Numbered from the stretch's first letter, positions 6,731 to 15,680 are shown. The stretch is 37,621 bases of DNA from Anaerolinea sp. (GCA_013822395.1 PNKK01000022.1:1-37621), one strand, 5' to 3'. The notes: generated by a model from the letters alone, not told the origin. Numbers and translations are program-made.

Positions 6731-9166
6731 TCAGGGAGCCGGGAACCAGACGGAGGCTCCGGCGCAGTCGGCGAGGTACGACCGACCCGTGCGGAGATCG
6801 ACCAGACCCTCGCGGCACCCATCGACGAACCGGCTCACGACGCGCGCCCACCCGTCGGTCGGGTCAACCTCGAGCGGATATGTGCCGGGCGGAAGGAGCC
6901 CAACGGCGACGGGGCGCAGCGGAACGCCCGCCCGTGGGTCGTCGATCCGAAGCAGCTCCCGACCGCGCTCCGTGTCAACGGCGAGATAGAGGTTTCGGCC
7001 ATCCGCTGACCAGGCCGCTGAGAGGAATCCCGTGTCGAGCCGGCCGAAGCCTCGCGGCCAGGCGAGCGAGAAGCTCTCACCGATCCCGATGCCCGGCGTG
7101 AACTCGAGCCTCGTGCCTTCGCCCACCCCGCTGGCGACCAGACCGGTCCGCACGCTCACCCCATCCAGGAGCGGAGCCCCGACGACGAGGGCATCGACCG
7201 GCGACTTCGGCGTCACCGGCGAGAACTGCCCGTCCCTCAGTCGGAGTGCGCCGAGCAACGAATAGGGCGGCGGGCACCCCTCCGTGCACACGCCATGGCG
7301 AACCACGAGGACTTCGCCATCGGCCGACCAGCCAACGATGTCGGCCCACAGCTCGGGGACCGGCACGCGACGCAGCTCGAGGTCGTCGAGCTCGAACCAC
7401 AAGACGTCGCCGGGCGCCTCCCAGTCCCTCATGGCGATCGCCTTGCCGTCCGGACGCCAGATGATCCCGGTCACCCTGTCCGGCGCGTCGTCGGGCAGCG
7501 GCAGGACCTCGAGCTCCGCACCGGGTGCGGGACTCCCGGAGACGCCACCCTTGCTCGGCGTCCAGACCGTCAGGCTGCTGGAGTCGTCGTCCCCGATGGC
7601 GACGACCACGCTCGAGGCGCCCGGCCGTGGACTGATCTGTACCCAGGGTTCAATTCGCCGGACTCGCGACAGAACAACCGGCGGCATCTCATCGATTACC
7701 GCGAGACCGCCACCCTCCGCCGGACCGACGAGTTGCACCCGAACCGTGGCGGACCGTGCGATCGCGTCATAGTCGATCGATCCGGTGACAAGGCGCGGCG
7801 CACCGGCGATCGGCGACGGCATGGGCGTGGCGCTGGCCGGCGTTGGAGTCGGGGCGGCAGGCAAGGCCGGGACCGGAACGCCGCCCCGGATCGCGAGCAG
7901 CGCGCCGACGCGGGCTCGCTCGGGGAGTGGGAGCTCGACCAGGCGCTCCGAGATCGTGTCCACGATCACGATCATCGACCCGGTGTCTCCCCACGAGTCG
8001 AAGCCGACGATGTCGCCCTCCGGCGCGAACGCGACGGCCATCGGCCAGGAGAGCCCCCGCCAAAGCTGCCGGGCGCCGCCCGACACGTCGACGATGCGCA
8101 GGGTCAGCTGCGTCTCGCCCAGATCATCCGTTCCGGCGACGAACGCGAGGACCCGATCGGCCGCTGGAAGGAAGCCGGCGTAGACGAACGACGTCTCGAC
8201 ACGGTCGATCGTCCTGCGCTCGCCGGTCGCCAGATTGCCGACGACGAGCTGGCCGAGACCCTGGCTCGGGCCCACCCACAGGCCGGCTCGAGGGGCCACG
8301 TCCATCCCGAAGTCCGAATGGGGCGGGGCGTCCGCAGCCTCGACGGAGATGGGTTGACTCCGCCCGTCGATCGGATCGATCGCCTCGAATCGTGTGCCCG
8401 TCGCCCAGCCGAGCGCATCGCGCTCAGCTTCGCGCACGATGAGGATGGGCCCGAGCCCGTCGAACCCCTGCACATACTGTCCCGGACGGAGCGGCAGTCG
8501 CCACGATCGACCGAGCGCGGCATCCACGACGAGCGCGTACGACGCGATCTCGGTCGAGCCGAAGGACGCCCAGTATCGCCCGTCCGGCGACCAGACGCCG
8601 TTCCTGAAGTCCACTTCCGGGACCTCCAGGCTCCATGCTGCTGCCGCCAGCGGGGCCTCGGTGGCGACCGGCTCCATCTTCCAAATCGTGCCGGCCACCC
8701 TCGCAGCGAACAGGACCGATCCGTCCGCGGGGCCGACGATGAAGCGGGCCGTTCCCTCTTCCTCCGCCGGCCTGCGGGCCAGCTCAACCGGCTCGGCCTG
8801 GCCGTCGAGCGTCCGTTGGTAGAGCGTGAGCCGTCCCTGGCCCAGGACATCGTAGAAGACGGTCGGGCCGGCAACCGGGCTCGGTATCGGACCCGGTGCG
8901 AAGCTGATCGAGCCGGTCGAGCCGGTCGAGCCGGTCGCGACGGGGCTGTCGACGAGCGGGTCGGTGTCGCCCGGCGGGCGGCCGTTCAGAGCGGCGCCGA
9001 ACAAGACGAGCCCGAGGATGACGACGCCTGTCGTCAGGACGACGATTGCTCTCCGGCCGCGGCGGCCGAGCACCGGCTGGCGGGGATCAACAGGCGATGG
9101 CGGGCGATCCGGCACGAGTCGTACCACTCCGATGATCAGGAGACCATGCGACGATTGCCGGGCCAC
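6731..9166 (-). CDS. Membrane-anchored beta-propeller (TolB/WD40-like) protein
   Basis: 811 aa from GTG 9166; GTG 9115 (with GGAG 11 nt upstream) is an equally reasonable start giving 794 aa. A short Pro/Arg-rich N-terminus is followed by one membrane segment (residues about 40-60) and then a long extracytoplasmic region. That region has recurring strand patterns such as GVWSPDGRYWASFGS, FAPEGDIVGFDS, WRPDGKAIAMRD, GWSADGEVLVVRHG and AAWSADGRNLYLAV, which are typical of TolB/WD40-type propeller blades. A Pro/Thr/Ala-rich linker (about 7800-7865) divides it into two blade groups. GST repeats follow the membrane segment. No catalytic motif is recognised; a surface or sensor role is possible. 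Confidence 0.72.
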   Translation of the reverse strand: MARQSSHGLLIIGVVRLVPDRPPSPVDPRQPVLGRRGRRAIVVLTTGVVILGLVLFGAALNGRPPGDTDPLVDSPVATGSTGSTGSISFAPGPIPSPVAGPTVFYDVLGQGRLTLYQRTLDGQAEPVELARRPAEEEGTARFIVGPADGSVLFAARVAGTIWKMEPVATEAPLAAAAWSLEVPEVDFRNGVWSPDGRYWASFGSTEIASYALVVDAALGRSWRLPLRPGQYVQGFDGLGPILIVREAERDALGWATGTRFEAIDPIDGRSQPISVEAADAPPHSDFGMDVAPRAGLWVGPSQGLGQLVVGNLATGERRTIDRVETSFVYAGFLPAADRVLAFVAGTDDLGETQLTLRIVDVSGGARQLWRGLSWPMAVAFAPEGDIVGFDSWGDTGSMIVIVDTISERLVELPLPERARVGALLAIRGGVPVPALPAAPTPTPASATPMPSPIAGAPRLVTGSIDYDAIARSATVRVQLVGPAEGGGLAVIDEMPPVVLSRVRRIEPWVQISPRPGASSVVVAIGDDDSSSLTVWTPSKGGVSGSPAPGAELEVLPLPDDAPDRVTGIIWRPDGKAIAMRDWEAPGDVLWFELDDLELRRVPVPELWADIVGWSADGEVLVVRHGVCTEGCPPPYSLLGALRLRDGQFSPVTPKSPVDALVVGAPLLDGVSVRTGLVASGVGEGTRLEFTPGIGIGESFSLAWPRGFGRLDTGFLSAAWSADGRNLYLAVDTERGRELLRIDDPRAGVPLRPVAVGLLPPGTYPLEVDPTDGWARVVSRFVDGCREGLVDLRTGRSYLADCAGASVWFPAP

Positions 9167-9180
9167 CCGTGGTGCGTCTG

Positions 9181-9209
9181 GGCCGGACGGGCGAGCGTCC
9201 GACCCGGCC
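9181..9209 (-). terminator. GC-rich hairpin between the GbsR-like and propeller genes
   Basis: The inner stem CGGACG-GGCGAG-CGTCCG is extended by complementary GGCC/GGCC ends with a small bulge. It lies just after the stop of the GbsR-like gene. It lacks a T-tract, so it may be a terminator or attenuator. Confidence 0.35.
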
Positions 9210-9214
9210 GGGAT

Positions 9215-9961
9215 TCACTTACCGACGGCGCGGACCACCCCGGACATCAGCTTCGTGGCTCGCCGGGTGGCCGTCGGGGAGAGGTGACTCAGCGCCTCCA
9301 CGAGGTCGAGGACGTCGCTGTCCGGCAGGCCGTCGAGCAGCTTCACGAGACGGAGCACGGTATCGTCCGGCACTTCTCCGAGCAGGCGGAGGGCTCGTTC
9401 CAGCTCCCTGGGCTCCAGGCGCGGCACGAGCCCGACCGCCCGGTCGAAGAGCCGGACGAAGACGAGGAAGGTCGAGACCCATTCGCGGAGTGCGACGAGG
9501 TCTCGGTCATCCGGGTTCGCCGCGGACGCCGCGGCAACCTCTCTCGCGGTCCGCTCGAGAACGTCGAGGATCGGGTCGCCCTCGCGGACCTTTCGCTCCG
9601 CCACCACGCGGCCGAGCCAGCGCCAGTTGTCACCGATCGCCTGGTATGCGGCCCCGGCAGGACCGCGTCGCCCCACCCGTCGTGGTTCGGCAACACGCTC
9701 CACGAGCCCCCAGGCCTCCGCGTCGGCAAGGGCCAGGCTGGCCGCGCGGTGTGACAGGCCGAGGGCCTCGCGGACCTCGCGCTCGGTCAAGGGCGCCTGG
9801 CGGGTCATCAGGTAGGCGTGGACACGGGCGATCGCGGGCGCCACGCCCCAGGCAGCGCCCATCTCACCCCAGGCGTCGGCCAGGCGCAGCCGGATTGCCT
9901 CGGCCGCGGGCGACCCAGGATCCGACACCGTGGTCCGGACTAGCGCGGTCTCGACGGCCAT
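9215..9961 (-). CDS. GbsR/MarR-family transcriptional regulator
   Basis: 248 aa. A winged-helix domain occupies about residues 40-110: APAIARVHAYLMTRQAPLTEREV, then the recognition-helix region LGLSHRAASLALADAEAWGLVERV, and a basic wing EPRRVGRRG. This matches the GbsR-type MarR-like layout (regulators of osmolyte or transport genes in some bacteria). The C-terminal half is helical and leucine-rich, likely for dimerisation. The target is unknown; it lies upstream of and in the same direction as the propeller gene. No clear leaderless-type -10 or Shine-Dalgarno is visible before the ATG. Confidence 0.75.
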   Translation of the reverse strand: MAVETALVRTTVSDPGSPAAEAIRLRLADAWGEMGAAWGVAPAIARVHAYLMTRQAPLTEREVREALGLSHRAASLALADAEAWGLVERVAEPRRVGRRGPAGAAYQAIGDNWRWLGRVVAERKVREGDPILDVLERTAREVAAASAANPDDRDLVALREWVSTFLVFVRLFDRAVGLVPRLEPRELERALRLLGEVPDDTVLRLVKLLDGLPDSDVLDLVEALSHLSPTATRRATKLMSGVVRAVGK

Positions 9962-9994
9962 AACCTGCTAAGTCACGGTAGCACAATGGCCGGC

Positions 9995-10663
9995 TCAACC
10001 CGCCCCGCCGCCAATGTGAGCTCGCTCCAGGCCGTCGAGGATCAGGTCGAGTCCGAACTCGAACTCCTCCTCGTCGTCGTGGTGGACGCCCTTGATGGCC
10101 TCGAAAAGCCGGGGGTAGAGATCGGGGCGGAGCTCCTGGAGCTGACCGGCCAGGCGCCCCCTGAGCTCGTTCGGATCGAAGATGTCCTGGGCGAACCCCA
10201 GGACCCGGCTGCCCAGAACATGCATCCCGTCATGGATGAGCTGGTTCGGCAGCCCGCCGGCCAGAAGCAGCCCCATGATCCAGTCGGCGTACCGGAGGAT
10301 CGCGGCGTTGGCGGCGGACCGGGCGATGGCCAGCCCCGGAAGCCACGGATGGGCGAGCACGACCGAGCGAGCCGCCAGGATCTGCTCCCGCATCGCCGTC
10401 CGCCACGCCGGCTGCTCGGGCACCCTCGGGATGCCGTCGACCAGGAGCTCCATCATGCCGTCGAGGAGATCGCTCTTGCCGTCGACGTGGTGGTACAGGG
10501 ACATCGCCTCGACGCCGAGCGTCCGGCCGAGCCGACGCATCGTGAGGGCTTCAACCCCGGCCTCGTCGGCGAGCTCGATCGCCGCGCGGAGGACGTGCTC
10601 GCGCGTCAGCCCTGGGCGGGCCCTCGCGCGAGTCCTGGGGTGATCGGGCACCGGCTCCTCCAC
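9995..10663 (-). CDS. TetR/AcrR-family repressor (TetR_C_1-like)
   Basis: 222 aa, GTG start. The N-terminal HTH at about 20-66 reads LTREHVLRAAIELADEAGV...TMRRLGRTLGVEAMSLYHHVDGKSDLLDGM, which is the classical TetR DNA-binding domain with the LYHHV recognition segment. The rest resembles the all-helical ligand-binding TetR_C_1 domain (LAHPWLPGLAIARS, GLLLAGGLPNQLIHDGMHVLGS). It is divergent from the oxidoreductase at 10767, with a perfect dyad between them, so it most likely represses that gene and itself. The acidic HHDDEEEFEFGLDLILDGL tail is normal for this subfamily. Confidence 0.93.
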   Translation of the reverse strand: MEEPVPDHPRTRARARPGLTREHVLRAAIELADEAGVEALTMRRLGRTLGVEAMSLYHHVDGKSDLLDGMMELLVDGIPRVPEQPAWRTAMREQILAARSVVLAHPWLPGLAIARSAANAAILRYADWIMGLLLAGGLPNQLIHDGMHVLGSRVLGFAQDIFDPNELRGRLAGQLQELRPDLYPRLFEAIKGVHHDDEEEFEFGLDLILDGLERAHIGGGAG

Positions 10664-10683
10664 CTCTCACCTGCACGGCCTCC

Positions 10684-10713
10684 TTGACGGAAGGCCGGCA
10701 AAGAGTCTAACTT
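10684..10713 (+). promoter_or_regulatory. Promoter of the oxidoreductase gene
   Basis: TTGACG (10684-10689), an 18-bp spacer and TAACTT (10708-10713) form a good housekeeping-type promoter. The -10 overlaps the left arm of the TetR operator. The gene then has a normal Shine-Dalgarno (GGAGGG, 10757-10762), so this transcript is leadered. Confidence 0.6.
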
Positions 10714-10737
10714 ACGACATACGTTTACGTCGTAAGT
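10710..10737. promoter_or_regulatory. TetR operator
   Basis: Perfect 9-bp inverted repeat ACTTACGAC-N10-GTCGTAAGT in the intergenic region between the divergent tetR and oxidoreductase genes, overlapping the -10 of the latter. Position, symmetry and length match TetR-family operators. Confidence 0.8.
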
Positions 10738-10766
10738 CTACCGATGCAGGAGTCGAGGAGGGCTGA

Positions 10767-11738
10767 GTGCGCGCGATCGTCCAACACCGCTACGGAGGGC
10801 CCGAGGTCCTCCGCCTCGAGGAGGTCGACCCGCCCACGATCACCGACGACCGCGTCCTCGTCCGGGTGAGGGCGGCCTCGGTCAACGCGATCGACTGGCA
10901 CCTGCTGCGAGGCAAGCCGTTCCTCGCCCGCGTCGGCGAGGGCGCGCGAGCGCCGAAGCAGCCGATCCGCGGCGTCGACCTGGCCGGTGTCGTCGAGGAC
11001 GTCGGCAGCGCGGTGACCCGGTTCAAGCCGGGCGACGAGGTCTTCGGTTCCGGGGTCGGTACGTTCGCCGAGCTCGCCACGGCGCGAGAGCCGAACCTCG
11101 CGCGGAAGCCCGCGGACCTGAGCTTCGAGGAGGCCGCGGCCGTCTCGGTGGCCGGCCAGACGGCACTCCAGGGGCTCCGCGACAAGGGCGGCGTCCGGGC
11201 CGGGCAGCGGGTCCTCGTCGATGGCGCCGGGGGCGGAGTCGGGACGTTCGCCGTCCAGATCGCCCGGGCGCTCGGCGCCGAGGTGACCGCCTTGACGCGG
11301 ACTGCGAGCCTCGACGTTGTCCGGTCGCTGGGCGCCGCTCGGGTCCTCGACCACGCGAGCGCGGACATCGTTCGCGATCCGGCGCGCTACGACGTCATCT
11401 TCGACGTCGGCGGCTTCCGGACGCTCGGCGAGCTCGCTCGGGCGGCCGTCCCGGGCGGGATCGTCGTCCTGTGCGGCGCCGGCGCGAACGCCGGCGGCTG
11501 GATCGGGCCGTTACCGCGCCTCGTCGCGCCGCGCCTCCGGCCTCGGATCGGGGACGTGCGGATCCTCTTCTTTCTCGCCTCCCTCCGGCAGGACGACCTC
11601 CTCGAGCTGACCCGGCTCCTCGAGACGGGCGTCGTCCGGCCGGTCATCGATCGAACGTACCGCCTCGAGGAGACGGCCGAGGCGATCCGCCACGTCGAGG
11701 AGGGGCGCGCCCGGGGCAAGGTCGTCATCACCGTCTGA
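10767..11738 (+). CDS. Zinc-type alcohol dehydrogenase / quinone oxidoreductase family NAD(P)H-dependent reductase
   Basis: 323 aa MDR superfamily protein, GTG start with GGAGGG 4 nt upstream. The GroES-like N-domain (to about 110) contains RAASVNAIDWHLLRG and GVDLAGVVEDVG. The Rossmann domain carries DGAGGGVGTFAVQIA, the NADPH-binding loop. Catalytic-zinc cysteines of true alcohol dehydrogenases are absent, so a quinone or enone reductase is more likely than an alcohol dehydrogenase. It is divergently transcribed from and probably repressed by the TetR at 9995, suggesting induction by a small electrophile. Its last 24 bp plus the stop are part of a 33-bp sequence duplicated 72 bp downstream. 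Confidence 0.92.
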   Translation: MRAIVQHRYGGPEVLRLEEVDPPTITDDRVLVRVRAASVNAIDWHLLRGKPFLARVGEGARAPKQPIRGVDLAGVVEDVGSAVTRFKPGDEVFGSGVGTFAELATAREPNLARKPADLSFEEAAAVSVAGQTALQGLRDKGGVRAGQRVLVDGAGGGVGTFAVQIARALGAEVTALTRTASLDVVRSLGAARVLDHASADIVRDPARYDVIFDVGGFRTLGELARAAVPGGIVVLCGAGANAGGWIGPLPRLVAPRLRPRIGDVRILFFLASLRQDDLLELTRLLETGVVRPVIDRTYRLEETAEAIRHVEEGRARGKVVITV

Positions 11739-11815
11739 CCGGACCTTCGCCCACGATCTCACCGACGGTCATCCGCGGGGCGCCGGGGCAAGGTCGTCAT
11801 CACCGTCTGACCGGA
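11711..11815. repeat. Repeat-filler-repeat at the end of the oxidoreductase gene
   Basis: An identical 33-bp sequence lies at 11711-11743 (covering the stop codon) and 11783-11815, offset 72 bp, with a 39-bp unrelated filler between. The second copy is non-coding and precedes the carboxylase gene. Confidence 0.95.
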
Positions 11816-11843
11816 GGGCGGCTTCCGGCTGTCGGCCCCGCCC

Positions 11844-11858
11844 TACACTCTGGCCATG
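11844..11858 (+). promoter_or_regulatory. Leaderless-type -10 before the carboxylase beta gene
   Basis: TACACT (11844-11849) followed by 6 nt and ATG (11856), with no Shine-Dalgarno. This is the TAnnnT spacing known from leaderless genes. Confidence 0.55.
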
Positions 11859-13472
11859 CCCGTCCTGCGCAGCCGGCTGGATCCCGCGAGCCCCGAGGCG
11901 CGCGCGAACCTCGAGTCGATGACCGCGCTCGTGGCGGACCTCCGGGGCCGGACGGCGGCGGTGTCGGAGCGCGGCGCCGGCGGTGACGAGCGGGCGATCG
12001 CCCGCCATCGCGAGCGCGGCAAGCTCCTCGTCCGCGAGCGGATCGACCGGATCCTGGATCCCGGCGCGCCGTTCCTCGAGCTGAGCCCCCTCGCCGCAAA
12101 CGGGATGTACGACGATGAGGCCCCCAGCGCCGGGATCGTCACCGGGATCGGGCGGATCGAGGGGACGCTCTGCGTCATCGTCGCGAATGACGCGACGGTG
12201 AAGGGCGGAACGTACTACCCGATGACCGTGAAGAAGCACCTCCGAGCCCAGGAGATCGCGCTCGAGAACCGCCTCCCGTGCGTCTACCTCGTCGACAGCG
12301 GTGGGGCGTTCCTGCCACTCCAGGCGGACGTCTTCCCGGACCGCGAGCACTTCGGGCGGATCTTCTACAACCAGGCCCGGATGTCCTCCGAGGGAATCCC
12401 CCAGGTCGCGCTCGTGATGGGCTCCTCGACCGCGGGCGGCGCGTACGTCCCGGCGATGTCCGACGAGACGGTGATCGTCAAGGGCACCGGCACGATCTTC
12501 CTGGGCGGGCCGCCGCTGGTGAAGGCCGCCACCGGCGAGGACGTCGATGCCGAGACGCTCGGCGGGGCCGATGTCCATGCCCGCCGCAGCGGCGTCGCCG
12601 ACCACGAGGCGCTGGACGATGAGCACGCGCTCGCTCTCGGTCGCTCGATCGTCCGGCACCTCGAACGGAAGCCCCCGCCGACACCCTGGGACCGCCACGA
12701 GCCGGAGCCTCCGGCGGTGGACCCGGAGGGACGCGTCGGCGGCGCCCACCTCTACGCGGCGGTCCCGGCCGACGCTCGGCGCGCGGTTCCGGTCCGCGAG
12801 ATCATCGCCCGCCTCGTGGACGCGTCTCGGTTCCACGAGTTCAAGCCGCTCTACGGCGAGACCCTCGTGACCGGCTTCGCGCACCTCGACGGCTGGCCGG
12901 TGGCGATCCTCGCCAGCGACGGGATCCTGTTCAGTCAGTCCGCGCTCAAGGGCGCCCACTTCATCGAGCTCGCCTGTCAGCGCCGGATCCCGCTCGTCTT
13001 CCTCCAGAACATCACCGGCTTCATGGTCGGCCGTGAGTACGAGGCCGGCGGGATCGCGAAGGACGGCGCCAAGCTCGTGACCGCAGTGGCGTCGGCGGCC
13101 GTGCCGAAGCTCACGGTCCTCATCGGCGGGAGCTTTGGGGCCGGCAACTACGCGATGGCGGGGCGGGCCTACTCGCCGCGCTTCCTGTGGATCTGGCCGA
13201 ACTCGAGGATCAGCGTCATGGGCGGCGCGCAGGCGGCGCGAGTGCTGTCAACGGTTCGAGGCGGCTTCGCCGGCGACGCCGACCGGGACGCGTTCGAGGC
13301 GCCGATCCTCGAGGCCTACGAGCGCGAGGGCAATCCCTACTTCGCGACAGCCCGGCTGTGGGACGACGGCGTCATCGATCCCCTCGACACGCGGCGGGTC
13401 CTGTCGCTTGGCATCGAGGCCGCCGTTCACGCGCCGATCCCGGAGACGAGATTCGGTGTATTCCGGATGTGA
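11856..13472 (+). CDS. Acyl-CoA carboxylase carboxyltransferase (beta) subunit, methylcrotonyl-CoA carboxylase-like
   Basis: 538 aa, the length of MccB/LiuB. Signatures: [21 protein letters not shown] (50-70), [33 protein letters not shown], the first oxyanion loop [14 protein letters not shown] (191-204), [23 protein letters not shown] and [22 protein letters not shown]. The combination matches 3-methylcrotonyl-CoA carboxylase rather than propionyl-CoA carboxylase. It transfers CO2 from biotin on the partner at 17039 to 3-methylcrotonyl-CoA in leucine degradation. The HMG-CoA lyase and methylglutaconyl-CoA hydratase-like genes nearby support this. The start is leaderless-type. Substrate choice is inferred from context and should be treated as probable. 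Confidence 0.9.
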   Translation: MPVLRSRLDPASPEARANLESMTALVADLRGRTAAVSERGAGGDERAIARHRERGKLLVRERIDRILDPGAPFLELSPLAANGMYDDEAPSAGIVTGIGRIEGTLCVIVANDATVKGGTYYPMTVKKHLRAQEIALENRLPCVYLVDSGGAFLPLQADVFPDREHFGRIFYNQARMSSEGIPQVALVMGSSTAGGAYVPAMSDETVIVKGTGTIFLGGPPLVKAATGEDVDAETLGGADVHARRSGVADHEALDDEHALALGRSIVRHLERKPPPTPWDRHEPEPPAVDPEGRVGGAHLYAAVPADARRAVPVREIIARLVDASRFHEFKPLYGETLVTGFAHLDGWPVAILASDGILFSQSALKGAHFIELACQRRIPLVFLQNITGFMVGREYEAGGIAKDGAKLVTAVASAAVPKLTVLIGGSFGAGNYAMAGRAYSPRFLWIWPNSRISVMGGAQAARVLSTVRGGFAGDADRDAFEAPILEAYEREGNPYFATARLWDDGVIDPLDTRRVLSLGIEAAVHAPIPETRFGVFRM

Positions 13473-13581
13473 TGCATCGCACGCTCACGCCCTCCCGCGC
13501 CGTCATCGTCGCGACCGTCCCTCCTGGTCGTCGCCTGCGGGTCGACAACGCCGTCTTCCGGTGACTCCGACGGGGCCCGGG

Positions 13582-13596
13582 TACGATTCCGCGATG
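13582..13596 (+). promoter_or_regulatory. Leaderless-type -10 before the MOSC gene
   Basis: TACGAT (13582-13587), 6 nt, then ATG (13594); no Shine-Dalgarno is visible. It supports 13594 as the start although the frame is open much further upstream. Confidence 0.5.
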
Positions 13597-14100
13597 CACG
13601 GCCGCGTCGTCTCTGTCAACGTCTCCCCGGGTGGGGTGCCCAAACGTCCCGTCGCCTCGGCCTGGGTCGGTCTGCTGGGCCTGGACACCGACGCCCACGC
13701 CGAGCCCCCACCGACCCATGGCGGGCCCGACCAGGCCGTCTGCCTCTACTCGGTCGAGGCCATCGAACGGGTCGCCGCGGACGGGCATGAGGCATTCCCT
13801 GGCGCGTACGGCGAGAACCTGACGCTCCAGGGCATCGACTGGGGCAGTCTCGGTGCCGGTGACATCCTCGCCATCGGCGAGGACGGTCTGACGCTCGAGC
13901 TCACGAAGTACGCGTCCCCGTGCCAGACGATCGCCCACTGGTTCGTGGAGCGCCGGATCGCGCGGATCTCGTTCACGGTCCACCCGGAGGATTCGCGTTG
14001 GTACGCCCGCGTCCTCGCCGAGGGCCGTGTGGCGCCCGGGGCGCCGGTGACTGTGGACGGGCCGCGGCGGACCAGGTCGGGGTCCGGCACTGGCGCCTGA
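13594..14100 (+). CDS. MOSC-domain protein
   Basis: 168 aa. MHGRVVSVNVSPGGVPK is the usual opening of short MOSC proteins; GGPDQAVCLYSVEAIE, AYGENLTLQGIDW (about 71-83) and KYASPCQTIAHWF with the conserved Cys at about 110 follow. Stand-alone MOSC proteins (YiiM-like) act on molybdenum-cofactor-dependent sulfur transfer or N-hydroxylated substrates. The role here is not evident and it has no obvious tie to leucine catabolism. The start is chosen by the leaderless-type -10 and the MOSC N-terminus; upstream frame extension lies antisense or out of frame within the carboxylase gene. Confidence 0.85.
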   Translation: MHGRVVSVNVSPGGVPKRPVASAWVGLLGLDTDAHAEPPPTHGGPDQAVCLYSVEAIERVAADGHEAFPGAYGENLTLQGIDWGSLGAGDILAIGEDGLTLELTKYASPCQTIAHWFVERRIARISFTVHPEDSRWYARVLAEGRVAPGAPVTVDGPRRTRSGSGTGA

Positions 14101-14115
14101 GCCGTCCGGTGCCGG

Positions 14116-14310
14116 CTGCATGGACGCCTCGCGCACAAGCGCGACATTCAGGATCCGTGCCCGCGGCCAAGCACGTCCCGGAAGCCTCCCGCGGGAGCCT
14201 CCCAGGTGCGGGCCCACGCTCGAGCGGGACCCGTGACGAACTGGCAGGTTGCGCTCCGGCGCCTGGCGACCGGCTTCCCGAGCCGGCTACTGCGTGCGGC
14301 GTCCATGCAG
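14116..14310. repeat. 195-bp segment with 13-bp terminal inverted repeats
   Basis: CTGCATGGACGCC at 14116-14128 is the exact reverse complement of 14298-14310, and after 3 mismatches the match resumes for 4 bp (17/20). No target-site duplication is evident. The architecture is MITE-like, but a single copy in this window prevents a firm call. Confidence 0.5.
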
Positions 14311-14314
14311 CAGT

Positions 14315-14346
14315 CAAGAGGAGGCCCAAGCAAGAGGAGGCCCAAG
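14315..14346. repeat. Tandem 16-bp duplication
   Basis: CAAGAGGAGGCCCAAG occurs twice head to tail with no mismatches, immediately beside the inverted-repeat segment. Confidence 0.95.
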
Positions 14347-14471
14347 AGCGCCCCGACGGCGGGCACTCCAGTCGTCGCCCCTCCTCGCCGCGCCATGGCT
14401 CCCGTGCCTGCGGTCCTGCGGTCCTGCGGTGCTTGATGCCCCCGCTCGCCGGAAGGAGCCAGCCTGAACCG

Positions 14472-15680
14472 TCAGCCGCCCTCGCGCATCCCCCACGGCG
14501 AGCCGTACTCGACGAGAAGGTCCAGGAACGGGACCGCGTCGAACGCCTCCGGGCCCAGGACGCCGATGCCGGACCAGGTCCCGCGGGCAAGGAGCTCCAG
14601 GGCCACGACCGGATTCACAGCGGTCTGCCAGACGACGGCCTGGGATCCGTACTCGCGCATCGACCAGTCGTTGTCGACCACGTGGTAGAGGTAGACCTCG
14701 CGCGGTCTGCCGTCCGTCCCGAGCCCGGTGACCCAGGTCCCGGCGCAGGTCTTGCCGTGCATCCGGTCGCCGAGAGTTGCCGGATCCGGCAGGCACGCCG
14801 CCACCACGTCGCGCGGCGAGACCTCCGCGCCGCCAACGCGGACCTTCGCGGTCCGGTCCAGGCCCAGCTTGTGGAGGGTCTTCAAGACGCCGATGAACTC
14901 GTCGCCGAGGCCGTACTTGAAGGTCACGCGCCTCGCCTTGACCCAGCGCGGGACGAGGAGGACCTCCTCGTGCTCCACGTTCACGCACTCGACGGCGCCG
15001 ATCCCCTCGGGGAACTCGAAGACCTCGGGCTCGCTGAACGGCGAGGTCGTGTACCAGCCTCGCCCTGTCTCCCAGATGACCGGCGGGTTGAGGCACTCCT
15101 CGATCGTCGTCCAGATCGAGAACGACGGAGCGAAGTCGTAGCCGTCCACGACCAGGTTCGCGCCGTCGCGGATGCCGATCTCGTCGATCTCGGAGAAGAG
15201 GTGGTCTGCCGCGTACCGGGCGAAGACGTCGGACAGCCCAGGCTCGACCCCGATGCCGACGATGGCCAGCCGGCCCGCGACCTCCCATTCGGCCGCCTGG
15301 GCGAACTGCTCGTCGCCGAGCTTGACGCCGGGCCGCTCGTACGGGCGCTCCGGGTCCGGCCGCGACAGGGACATCGCCATGTCGAGGTAGTCCACGCCCG
15401 CCGCTGCGCAGCCGTTGAAGATCGGCATGACGAAGCGCGGATCCACGGCGTTGAGGACGTGCGTGATCCGATGCTCACGGATGAGCGCGGCCACAGCGTC
15501 GGCGCTCGAGGCGTCCACCTGAGCCGCAGAGACCCGGGGATCGCCGGCGCGGGCGACGACCGCCTCGGCACGCCGGAGGTAGTAGTCGGCAACGACCATG
15601 TGCTCGAAGAAGGAGCGCCGGAGCGCGGTCGGGACGAAGGCGCTCCCGACGCCGCCGGCACCGATGATGAGGATCCGCAT
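14472..15680 (-). CDS. Saccharopine dehydrogenase-family protein
   Basis: 402 aa from the ATG at 15680, preceded by GGAG at a suitable distance. The N-terminal Rossmann fold opens MRILIIGAGGVGSAFV with the GxGGVG nucleotide loop at 7-12. THVLNAVDPRFVMPIFNGCAAAGVDYLDMAM matches the conserved second segment of the saccharopine dehydrogenase family. The C-terminal domain includes EEVLLVPRWVKARRVTFKYGLGDEFIG. Family members include saccharopine reductases and carboxynorspermidine synthase-like enzymes; the exact substrate cannot be told. It lies divergently beside the enoyl-CoA hydratase gene inside the leucine cluster, where its role is unclear. Confidence 0.85.
   Translation of the reverse strand: MRILIIGAGGVGSAFVPTALRRSFFEHMVVADYYLRRAEAVVARAGDPRVSAAQVDASSADAVAALIREHRITHVLNAVDPRFVMPIFNGCAAAGVDYLDMAMSLSRPDPERPYERPGVKLGDEQFAQAAEWEVAGRLAIVGIGVEPGLSDVFARYAADHLFSEIDEIGIRDGANLVVDGYDFAPSFSIWTTIEECLNPPVIWETGRGWYTTSPFSEPEVFEFPEGIGAVECVNVEHEEVLLVPRWVKARRVTFKYGLGDEFIGVLKTLHKLGLDRTAKVRVGGAEVSPRDVVAACLPDPATLGDRMHGKTCAGTWVTGLGTDGRPREVYLYHVVDNDWSMREYGSQAVVWQTAVNPVVALELLARGTWSGIGVLGPEAFDAVPFLDLLVEYGSPWGMREGG

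Larger units (their letters stand above)
14101..14471. other. 371-bp gene-poor gap between convergent genes
   Basis: No convincing gene. It contains a 195-bp segment bounded by a 13-bp inverted repeat, a perfect 12-bp palindrome CTCCCGCGGGAG (14186-14197), a hairpin CCGGCT-TCCCG-AGCCGG (14270-14286), a 16-bp tandem duplication (14315-14346), and CCTGCGGT-type micro-repeats around 14405-14430. Open frames on both strands have poor codon logic. It may be the remains of a small mobile element. Confidence 0.6.

Noticed and set aside
3462..6989. Very long plus-strand open frame (1175 codons) opposite the pdx/R3H operon
   Set aside because: It is the antisense shadow of high-GC genes. The minus-strand products are well conserved, and the plus-strand product is low-complexity Arg/Pro/Ser sequence.
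7295..9754. 819-codon plus-strand open frame opposite the propeller gene
   Set aside because: An antisense shadow with Arg/Asp/Gly-rich composition and no family likeness. The minus strand has propeller blade repeats and a membrane segment.
13472..13564. 30-codon ORF starting in the TGATG after the carboxylase beta gene
   Set aside because: Short, no recognisable features, and followed by a separate leaderless-type promoter for the MOSC gene. A coupled micropeptide cannot be excluded but is not supported.
14190..14320. Cobalamin-riboswitch-like stretch on the minus strand (CGGGAAGCCGGT...GCGCAAC)
   Set aside because: It has only partial similarity, no B12 box, and no minus-strand gene downstream; it lies between convergent gene ends.
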